Positions 1 to 4,817 of a DNA stretch of 6,516 bases are shown here, in pieces. Positions within the stretch are counted from its first letter, which is position 1. The number at the start of each line of letters is the position of its first letter. The notes under the pieces are model-generated. The model searched no databases, had not been told where the DNA came from, and saw only the letters and a list, made by a program, of their open reading frames with translations. The stretch covers positions 1 through 6,516 of the forward strand of contig CANGVO010000056.1 of assembly GCA_947457445.1 (NCBI GenBank). Reading direction: 5' to 3'. Both the position numbers and the translations under genes were made by a program. Source of the stretch: Actinomycetota bacterium. Lineage in GTDB: Bacteria; Actinomycetota; Actinomycetes; Nanopelagicales; Nanopelagicaceae.

Positions 1-242
1 ATTCCTAGACCTAAGAAAAGTTGATGGGCATTTGTACTTCCCAAAACCGGAAAGAAAATAAAGACATCTTGTGGAATGAAAATATAAGAACCTATTAAAG
101 TTATTGTGCCAAGAGCTGACAATAGAAAGAGAATTGCCACTTGACGTTCCGCCTTAGCGGCAGCTTTAGGATCTGTATCGGCGCGACGATGAACGTGCGC
201 GGGCAAACCTGGATCTTTGATAGCTTCGATTTCGTTAGACAT
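1..242 (-). CDS. qcrA: QcrA, Rieske iron-sulfur subunit of cytochrome bc1 (N-terminal part; runs off left edge)
   Basis: Only the first 80 codons lie in the window; the ATG is at 242-240. The protein begins MSNEIEAIKDPGLPAHVHRR and continues with an Ala/Lys-rich stretch (DTDPKAAAKAERQ, residues 22-34) and a hydrophobic segment at about 36-56. A second hydrophobic stretch appears to start near residue 72. The PGLPxHVHR...KAAxxAERQV pattern is the N-terminus I recognise from actinobacterial QcrA, which carries extra N-terminal membrane helices before the Rieske domain. The [2Fe-2S] ligand motifs are outside the window, so the Rieske call rests on this N-terminus and on context. It starts 7 bases after the qcrC stop codon; an AAGGCGAG sequence inside the end of qcrC, about 10 bases before the ATG, can serve as ribosome binding site. 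In the family it passes electrons from menaquinol towards the haem c subunit. Confidence 0.9.
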   Translation of the reverse strand, partial: MSNEIEAIKDPGLPAHVHRRADTDPKAAAKAERQVAILFLLSALGTITLIGSYIFIPQDVFIFFPVLGSTNAHQLFLGLG

Positions 243-249
243 GATTAAT

Positions 250-1041
250 CTATCTCGCCTTCATCGCTAGCCAGACTGCAACACCAACAAGCAGTCCGAG
301 TCCAAGTGTCCAAACCAATAAACCTTCTGTAACAGGACCAACTCGGCCAAGCGCAGCGCCACCTAATTGTGGTTCCGCCTCTACTGACTTAATCCATTTA
401 ATAATTGAAAGCTTTTCTTCAGGAGTAATTGTCTTATCCGAAAACACTGGCATTGATTGTGGTCCTGTAACCATTGCTTCATAAATATGACGCGGTAGCA
501 CGCCCATTAAAGTTGGCGCATATTTCCCTTGTGTAAGTGCTCCGCCTTGTGCTGCAAAGTTATGGCACATCGCGCAGTTGGTGCGGAAGAGTTCGCCACC
601 TTCGGCAGTTGAACCGTCTCGTTCATAATTGAGTTGTGATTCGCCAGGAATTTCTGGACCAGGTGCAAGTGATGCAACGTAAGCAACTAAAGCTTCAATT
701 TGCTTTTCACTATAGACAGGATCTTTGCGCATAGCCTGAACGCTCATATCAGCCATTGGCATACGTCCAGTTGCGACTTGGAAATCAACGGATGCGGCGC
801 CGACGCCAATTAAAGAGGGAGCAACACCTCCACCTTCCGCGTTGATTCCGTGGCATGAGGAACAACCCTTAAGGAAAAGTTGCTTACCTTCTTCAATCAA
901 CGCGCTTCTTTCAGCCGCGGTTATGGGATCACTCGTTGCCGCTCCTGCGACCGAAAAAGTTGTGCCAATTGATAACAGGGCAAGAACCATCAGAAGTGGT
1001 GCTACTGAGCGATGTCTGCGAAATTGAGAGAGACGCTTCAA
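250..1041 (-). CDS. qcrC: QcrC, dihaem cytochrome c subunit of the bc1-aa3 supercomplex
   Basis: 263 aa, membrane-anchored dihaem cytochrome c that carries electrons from the bc1 complex directly to the aa3 oxidase, replacing a soluble cytochrome c. Visible elements: basic N-terminus (MKRLSQFRRHR) and hydrophobic signal/anchor at about 14-34; first haem site C60-S-S-C63-H64 with candidate axial methionines M94/M96 (GRMPM); second haem site C156-A-M-C159-H160 with candidate M197 (SMP); C-terminal transmembrane helix about 239-260 ending MKAR. Two tandem cytochrome c domains and a C-terminal anchor are the actinobacterial QcrC architecture, and the length is normal. The start is a TTG (1041-1039); an in-frame stop lies 30 bases upstream with no ATG or GTG between, and a weak GGAA lies 6 bases before the TTG. 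It lies 29 bases after ctaE and 7 before qcrA, so all three are probably co-transcribed. Confidence 0.96.
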   Translation of the reverse strand: MKRLSQFRRHRSVAPLLMVLALLSIGTTFSVAGAATSDPITAAERSALIEEGKQLFLKGCSSCHGINAEGGGVAPSLIGVGAASVDFQVATGRMPMADMSVQAMRKDPVYSEKQIEALVAYVASLAPGPEIPGESQLNYERDGSTAEGGELFRTNCAMCHNFAAQGGALTQGKYAPTLMGVLPRHIYEAMVTGPQSMPVFSDKTITPEEKLSIIKWIKSVEAEPQLGGAALGRVGPVTEGLLVWTLGLGLLVGVAVWLAMKAR

Positions 1042-1070
1042 AATAATTTCCGTTTCTTCTTTGTAGGTTC

Positions 1071-1700
1071 TTATTTAATTAAGTAGATGGCAGAAAAGAG
1101 TGCGATCCAAACAACATCCACGAAGTGCCAGTAGTACGAGACAACGATTGCAGTTGTTGCTTGGTTATGAGTAAAACGTCGTGCCTTGGCCACGCGAACC
1201 AATACGATCAAGAACGCAATCAAGCCACCGGTTACGTGCAGCCCGTGGAATCCAGTTGTCATATAGAAAACAGATCCGTATGCATTTGATGAAAGAGTCA
1301 GGCCCTCAACAGTTAATTCGGCATACTCGTAAATTTGGCCGGCGATAAAGAAAGCGCCCATTAAAAACGTTAGTGAGAACCATTCACGCATTCCCCAAGA
1401 TTTAAAGTTAAAGATCGATCCTGTTCGTTTTGCTTGGAAGCGTTCTGCGGCAAAAACGCCGAACTGACATGTAACCGATGAAAGAACTAGGACCGTTGTA
1501 TTGACTGCAGCAAATGGAATATTGAGCATCTCGGTTGATTCGAGCCAAACTTCAGGTCCCTGCACTGCTCGAGTTGTGAAATACATTGCGAATAGCGCAG
1601 CAAAGAACATCAACTCGCTGGAAAGCCAAACGATAGTTCCAACGGCCACCAGATTTGGACGAGTGATTTTGTGAGGGGCTGCGATCGTTGAGCTAGTCAT
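1071..1700 (-). CDS. ctaE: CtaE, cytochrome c oxidase subunit III (aa3-type)
   Basis: 209 aa integral membrane protein, the short five-helix form of subunit III usual in actinobacteria. Hydrophobic segments lie at about 17-42, 61-85, 107-125, 142-171 and 185-207. Family landmarks are the helix-1 SSELMFF motif with E29, the FHGLHVTGG motif (151-159, H152 and H155) and the [10 protein letters not shown] motif (189-198, H192). It supports the catalytic core of the proton-pumping terminal oxidase; subunits I and II are not in this window. It is the first gene of the ctaE-qcrC-qcrA transcript on this strand. The ATG at 1700-1698 has no well-spaced Shine-Dalgarno (AGGGA is 11 bases away), but a GATACT box ends 7 bases before it, consistent with a leaderless transcript. 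The gene is divergent from the receiver/trpD pair. Confidence 0.97.
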   Translation of the reverse strand: MTSSTIAAPHKITRPNLVAVGTIVWLSSELMFFAALFAMYFTTRAVQGPEVWLESTEMLNIPFAAVNTTVLVLSSVTCQFGVFAAERFQAKRTGSIFNFKSWGMREWFSLTFLMGAFFIAGQIYEYAELTVEGLTLSSNAYGSVFYMTTGFHGLHVTGGLIAFLIVLVRVAKARRFTHNQATTAIVVSYYWHFVDVVWIALFSAIYLIK

Positions 1701-1710
1701 GAGGGCAAGT

Positions 1711-1716
1711 ATCCCT
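1711..1716 (-). promoter_or_regulatory. Possible -10 box for a leaderless ctaE-qcrCA transcript
   Basis: On the minus strand GATACT (5 of 6 matches to TATAAT-like TATACT) is followed by 7 bases (TGCCCTC) and then the ctaE ATG, so transcription would begin at or next to the start codon. I see no good -35 hexamer at 17 bp. Coordinates are approximate to within a few bases. Placement is inferred by eye only. Confidence 0.4.
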
Positions 1717-1742
1717 GAAAGTGCGCTTACCTACCTATTTAG

Positions 1743-1814
1743 GAGGCAAATTCAGCGAGTGAAATTCGCCCCATTTGCGTGAAACGGATCACCTAAAAAT
1801 CTGAGGCAAATCAG
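1743..1814. repeat. Direct repeat GAGGCAAAT(T)CAG, two copies in the ctaE/receiver intergenic region
   Basis: GAGGCAAATTCAG at 1743-1755 recurs as GAGGCAAATCAG at 1803-1814, identical except for one T, with starts 60 bases apart. The copies flank the CRP-like palindrome at 1778-1793 and sit between the two divergent start codons. An inverted GCAAAT / ATTTGC pair (1746-1751 and 1773-1778) overlaps the first copy. Such paired elements often mark binding sites of a transcription factor, but no known motif is recognised. Confidence 0.5.
1778..1793. promoter_or_regulatory. CRP/GlxR-family-like operator
   Basis: The sequence cGTGAaacggaTCACc has perfect GTGA-N6-TCAC arms, the core of the CRP/GlxR consensus TGTGA-N6-TCACA; the two outermost positions do not match. 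Its centre (1785.5) is about 85 bases before the ctaE start and about 67 bases before the receiver start, both within the range CRP-type activators use. From memory, GlxR in Corynebacterium glutamicum controls aa3/bc1 oxidase genes including ctaE-qcrCAB, which fits this location. No regulator gene is in the window. Confidence 0.5.
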
Positions 1815-1839
1815 TACCTGCAACCTTGGCTCTTCTGAT

Positions 1840-1845
1840 TACACT
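1840..1845 (+). promoter_or_regulatory. Possible -10 box for a leaderless receiver-trpD transcript
   Basis: TACACT is followed by exactly 7 bases (TAGCGCC) and then the ATG at 1853, so the transcript would start at the initiator codon. There is no Shine-Dalgarno sequence upstream of this ATG. No convincing -35 hexamer is seen at the usual distance. This supports the ATG at 1853 over the in-frame TTG at 1826, because the -10 would lie inside the longer reading frame. Confidence 0.45.
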
Positions 1846-1852
1846 TAGCGCC

Positions 1853-2281
1853 ATGACCACCGCCGCAAAGCCGATAATCATCGTTTACTCAGATGATTCG
1901 TCAGTTCGTTCTGCCATCGTGGCAGCCCTCGGAAAGCGCGTTGCCGCAGATATGCCAGAACACCAAATTCAAGAATTCGCTACTGGTCCAGCTCTTCGAG
2001 CATTTGTAGACCGAAAAAGTGCCTCCGGCGCCTTAAGGGCAGATTTGTTTATTCTCGATGGCGAGGCAGTTCCCGAGGGTGGCATGGGTATTGCGCGTCA
2101 ACTCAAGGACGAGGTTTTCAACTGTCCTCCAGTTTTGTTAATTACTGGTCGACGCGAAGATGCATGGCTAGCAGCATGGTCGCGTGCCGAAGCAAGTGTT
2201 ATTCATCCAATCGACCCATTTACTTTGGCAAATACCGTCGCTGATTTATTGCGCACCCAAACAACCGCGTCAATTCGCTAA
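1853..2281 (+). CDS. Stand-alone receiver-domain (CheY-like) protein, degenerate
   Basis: 142 aa from the ATG at 1853; an in-frame TTG at 1826 would add 9 residues but overlaps a likely -10 box. The fold pattern is that of a response-regulator receiver: beta1 PIIIVYSDD with acidic pair D14/D15, beta3 LFILDGE with candidate phospho-acceptor D69, beta4 VLLITGR with T98, and beta5 SVIHPIDP. In typical receivers the last motif is KP; here H118 takes the place of the conserved lysine before P119. That lysine normally senses phosphorylation, so this is probably an atypical or pseudo-receiver. There is no output domain and no histidine kinase nearby. It precedes trpD by 15 bases, probably in one transcript, and is divergent from ctaE. 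Partner and role cannot be read from the sequence; a link to the respiratory genes is suggested only by position. Confidence 0.8.
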   Translation: MTTAAKPIIIVYSDDSSVRSAIVAALGKRVAADMPEHQIQEFATGPALRAFVDRKSASGALRADLFILDGEAVPEGGMGIARQLKDEVFNCPPVLLITGRREDAWLAAWSRAEASVIHPIDPFTLANTVADLLRTQTTASIR

Positions 2282-2296
2282 CGCCAGGTCGATGTA

Positions 2297-3343
2297 ATGA
2301 GCTCTCTTGACTGGGATGCTGCTATCTCGAAAATGGAAAGTGGATTGGATCTCACGGCTGAAGAATCACAATTTTTTATGCAAGAAGTTTTGGAAGATCG
2401 CTCCGAAAAAGAAACTCTAAAGAAATTTCTTTTAGCGCTTAAGAATAAAGGCGAGACGCCCGAAGAAGTTGGCGCCCTGGTAAATCAGATGTACCGGCAC
2501 TGTGCCCCTATATCTATTAGTGCGAGATCAGTTGACACCGTTGGAACCGGTGGAGACGGTGCTCATACGATAAACATTTCAACGACTGCGGCAATTATTG
2601 CGGCAGCATCTGGATCTCGAGTTGTTAAGCACGGCAATCGCGCCGCCTCATCGAAATCTGGTGCGGCTGATTTACTCGAAGCCCTTGGTGTAGCAATCAA
2701 CCTAAACGGAGACCAGATAGCTAAGACTGTTGAAGAGTTAGGCATCGGATTTTGTTTCGCGCCGGTTTTTCATCCCGCTATGCGATTTGCAGCACCGGCC
2801 CGAAAAGAACTGGCCACGGCGACGGTCTTTAATATTTTGGGTCCGCTTGCCAACCCTGCGCGACCAAAAGCTGCGGCGATAGGCGTAGCAAATGATCGTA
2901 TGCACCTCGTAATGGCTCAAGTTTTATCTGATCGCGGTGTAAGTGGCTTTGTATTCCGAGGCGATGATGGGCTGGACGAAATAACTCTTGCGACGTCAAC
3001 TTCAGTGCTAACAATTGGTCGCGGTGAAATTACAAGTGATCGAATTGACGCAAAAGATTTCGGATTAGCAAATGCTCCAATCGAAGATTTGGTTGGGGGA
3101 GATGCAACGGAGAATGCGCAGATCACGAAAGCGATTTTCGCGGGCGAAAAGGGTGCGCCTCGAGATGCCGTACTTCTAAATGCCGCCGCAGCTATAGCTG
3201 CCTTTGACGGCGAAGAAGATTTAGGGATTCACGAAAGAATGAGCAGATCATTAACTAAAGCAATTACCGCAGTCGATTCTGGTGCCGCGACAAAACTCTT
3301 GGATAAGTGGGCGAAGTTAACCCAGGAGATCGTCAACAATTAA
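2297..3343 (+). CDS. trpD: TrpD, anthranilate phosphoribosyltransferase
   Basis: 348 aa, a normal length for the family. The cytoplasmic enzyme transfers the phosphoribosyl group of PRPP to anthranilate, the second step of the tryptophan branch. An N-terminal helical domain (about 1-70) is followed by the PRPP/anthranilate core: DTVGTGGDG (80-88, PRPP pyrophosphate loop), NIST (93-96), KHGNRAASSKSG (111-122), the H159/R163 region with PARKEL, GPLANP (182-187) and DGLDE (224-228, metal-binding acidic pair). All key motifs are intact, so it should be active. It is not next to other trp genes here; a detached trpD beside ctaE-qcrCAB is a conserved actinobacterial arrangement. The ATG at 2297 is preceded by AGGT, 7 bases away, and the gene follows the receiver gene by 15 bases. 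Its last codon TAA overlaps the stop of the convergent exonuclease gene. Confidence 0.97.
   Translation: MSSLDWDAAISKMESGLDLTAEESQFFMQEVLEDRSEKETLKKFLLALKNKGETPEEVGALVNQMYRHCAPISISARSVDTVGTGGDGAHTINISTTAAIIAAASGSRVVKHGNRAASSKSGAADLLEALGVAINLNGDQIAKTVEELGIGFCFAPVFHPAMRFAAPARKELATATVFNILGPLANPARPKAAAIGVANDRMHLVMAQVLSDRGVSGFVFRGDDGLDEITLATSTSVLTIGRGEITSDRIDAKDFGLANAPIEDLVGGDATENAQITKAIFAGEKGAPRDAVLLNAAAAIAAFDGEEDLGIHERMSRSLTKAITAVDSGAATKLLDKWAKLTQEIVNN
3340..3343. other. Shared stop-codon overlap of convergent trpD and exonuclease genes
   Basis: The bases TTAA are read as the TAA stop of trpD on the plus strand (3341-3343) and as the TAA stop of the exonuclease on the minus strand (3342-3340). 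No intergenic space is left, and no hairpin terminator is visible around the junction, so transcripts from the two sides should overlap at their 3' ends. Confidence 0.9.
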
Positions 3344-3987
3344 TCCAAGGCACGTCTTGCTCTTTTGCGTTTGAAGTTCAAGAGTTCGTGCAGCGTCCCA
3401 ACATCGAAAGTTCCCAACCTTTCAAAAATTCCGTGCAATACATCAACGGTTGCGCGCGCGTCATCCAGAGCTCGGTGGTTGGGTGAAGTCTCAGCCCCAA
3501 AAAAGGTTGCCAATGTAGAGAGCTTGCAATTGGGCACTTCATCTCGATCGAGAACACTTCTGGCAATCCGAACAGTGTCTAGAACCGGATATTTCGGCCA
3601 CGGATATTGGTGTTGTATGGCGGCAGCTTTAAGAAAACCTAAATCAAATGGCGCGTTGTGAGCCACCAGCACTGTTTCTTTGTGTGAGCCCAAAAACTCT
3701 AGAAAGTCAGGTAATACGGAATTTATTGTTGGCGCATCTTCCAGCATTTCATCGGTAATCCCTGTAAGTGAAGTTATGAAATCCGATAAACCATGTTGGG
3801 GATTTACGAAGGTTTGGAATTCTCCAATAATTTCTCCGCCTCGAACTTTAACCGCGCCTATTTCAGTAATTGCCGCGCCAGTGGAGGGCGCGGCTCCAGA
3901 GGTTTCTAAGTCCAAGATTACAAAGACGACTTCATGCAATGGGCGATGATCAGAGATTTGGCTAGTCTCTACCGCTTCTTCACTCAT
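3340..3987 (-). CDS. DEDDh 3'-5' exonuclease, DnaQ/epsilon-like
   Basis: 215 aa, a single RNase T/DnaQ-type exonuclease domain with the full DEDDh catalytic set: D26 and E28 in ILDLETSG (ExoI), D115 in AHNAPFDLGFL (ExoII), and H171 and D176 in NHRALDDARAT (ExoIII). It should remove nucleotides from 3' ends of DNA (or RNA) using two metal ions. The C-terminus is short and basic (FKRKRARRALD). No polymerase, BRCT, helicase or GIY-YIG nuclease domain follows. From memory, the syntenic mycobacterial gene (Rv2191) has an added UvrC-like nuclease part, so this would be the shorter form. It could be a polymerase III epsilon paralogue or a repair exonuclease; the exact role is not decidable. Its stop codon overlaps that of trpD, and its start is 53 bases from the divergent hydrolase. 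Confidence 0.9.
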   Translation of the reverse strand: MSEEAVETSQISDHRPLHEVVFVILDLETSGAAPSTGAAITEIGAVKVRGGEIIGEFQTFVNPQHGLSDFITSLTGITDEMLEDAPTINSVLPDFLEFLGSHKETVLVAHNAPFDLGFLKAAAIQHQYPWPKYPVLDTVRIARSVLDRDEVPNCKLSTLATFFGAETSPNHRALDDARATVDVLHGIFERLGTFDVGTLHELLNFKRKRARRALD

Positions 3988-4040
3988 AATTCACTAGCGT
4001 ATTGCAGAACTCAGACATCGTCCTTGAGTAACATATATAA
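3988..4040. promoter_or_regulatory. Divergent promoter region, exonuclease / hydrolase
   Basis: The two ATG codons are separated by only 53 bases. On the minus strand TACGCT (3996-4001) lies 8 bases before the exonuclease ATG; on the plus strand TAACAT (4029-4034) lies 6 bases before the hydrolase ATG. Neither ATG has a Shine-Dalgarno sequence, so both transcripts may be leaderless. No clear -35 hexamers are seen, and the two upstream promoter regions would overlap, so the genes could compete for polymerase. Confidence 0.4.
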
Positions 4041-4808
4041 ATGGGCTTAGAAGGTGCACCGCAAGAAGCGATCACTTCGTGGTCAGCAACCGGAAGCGGC
4101 GAAAACTCAAAGATTGGGATCGTGCTTGTGCACGGATTTACAAGCACTCCTTCGGTTATGCGTCCTTGGGCGCAGTTTCTAAATAGCCACGGCTTCTCAG
4201 TTCGAGTCCCTTTGCTGCCCGGTCACGGAACTTCCGTAGATGATCTTGAAGCCGTCTCGTGGCAGCAGTGGCCAACAGAAATTGAAACTCATTTAAATCA
4301 ATTACTTCTTGATTGCGAAAAGGTCTTTCTTTGCGGATTTTCTATGGGGGGAGCGGCGTCGCTTCATGTAGCAGCCCGCTACCAATCAGAGTTAACCGGA
4401 ATCATTTTGGTTAACCCCATGATTCATCGCGAGGGCGTGTGGCCAACCGCGGTTAAATTTGCCGCTCGATTTGTGAAAAGTTTTGGGACTAGCGGGTCCG
4501 ATATAAAAAGCAAGGATGTTGTTCAGTGGAAATATGATCGAACTCCAATGCGCGCGGCACATCAGCTTTTAATTCTGCTGGAAAATACTCGCAAGATTCT
4601 CCCCACGATCAAGACGCCAACGATTCTCTTCCGCAGCGAAATTGATCACACCCTTCCGGCTACAAATGCACGAATTATTCTCAACCGAATTGCTTCCAAA
4701 CATAAAGAAGAGGTAATCCTTAGCAATAGCTTCCATGTTGCGCCGTTAGACCATGATCAAGAGCAACTATTTGCAGACTCTCTTAACTTTATAAGAGAGT
4801 TTAGTTAG
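4041..4808 (+). CDS. Alpha/beta hydrolase, Est30-like carboxylesterase/lipase (COG1647 type)
   Basis: 255 aa, cytoplasmic, no signal peptide. Complete catalytic triad: nucleophile S101 in GFSMGG (99-104), acid D202 in SEIDHTLP, and base H232 in SFHVAPLDHDQEQL. The oxyanion-hole loop is HGFTSTP (31-37), and PLLPGHG (57-63) is the usual loop after strand 4. The closing HVxxLDxDxExL-type motif and overall size match Geobacillus Est30-like carboxylesterases and monoacylglycerol-lipase-like enzymes that hydrolyse short- to medium-chain esters. The substrate here is unknown. A cap region occupies about residues 127-190. The ATG at 4041 is chosen because the core begins soon after (about residue 24), and a TAACAT box lies 6 bases upstream with no Shine-Dalgarno. 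The gene is followed 9 bases later, in the same frame, by an amidase. Confidence 0.9.
   Translation: MGLEGAPQEAITSWSATGSGENSKIGIVLVHGFTSTPSVMRPWAQFLNSHGFSVRVPLLPGHGTSVDDLEAVSWQQWPTEIETHLNQLLLDCEKVFLCGFSMGGAASLHVAARYQSELTGIILVNPMIHREGVWPTAVKFAARFVKSFGTSGSDIKSKDVVQWKYDRTPMRAAHQLLILLENTRKILPTIKTPTILFRSEIDHTLPATNARIILNRIASKHKEEVILSNSFHVAPLDHDQEQLFADSLNFIREFS
4777..4800. repeat. Perfect 9-bp inverted repeat ACTCTCTTA-N6-TAAGAGAGT
   Basis: Arms at 4777-4785 and 4792-4800 are exact reverse complements around a 6-base loop (ACTTTA). The element lies in the last codons of the hydrolase gene, just before its stop. It covers the possible -35 hexamer (4783-4788) of the amidase promoter. It could be an operator or an RNA hairpin between the two genes. 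The stem is AT-rich and not followed by a T-run, so it is a poor terminator. Because it is inside coding sequence, chance is possible. Confidence 0.6.
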
Positions 4809-4811
4809 TCT
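4783..4811 (+). promoter_or_regulatory. Possible internal promoter for the amidase gene
   Basis: TTAACT (4783-4788, 4 of 6 matches to TTGACA) is 17 bases from TAGTCT (4806-4811), whose TAG is also the hydrolase stop codon. Six bases later comes the amidase ATG, which lacks a Shine-Dalgarno sequence. The amidase could therefore be made from its own leaderless transcript as well as by read-through from the hydrolase promoter. The evidence is hexamer matching by eye. Confidence 0.35.
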
Positions 4812-4817
4812 CCTCAA

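Noticed and set aside
1826..1852. Longer receiver protein starting at TTG 1826
   Set aside because: The nine extra residues (MALLITLSA) are not part of the receiver fold, and the region holds a good -10-like box 7 bases before the ATG at 1853.
3365..3949. Two plus-strand open frames (98 and 89 codons) antisense to the exonuclease
   Set aside because: The minus strand encodes an intact DEDDh exonuclease across the same bases; the antisense products are low in structure and unrecognised.
4777..4800. Rho-independent terminator between hydrolase and amidase
   Set aside because: The stem is AT-rich, it lies before the stop codon, and only three T residues (one shared with the stem) follow it, so it lacks the form of an intrinsic terminator.
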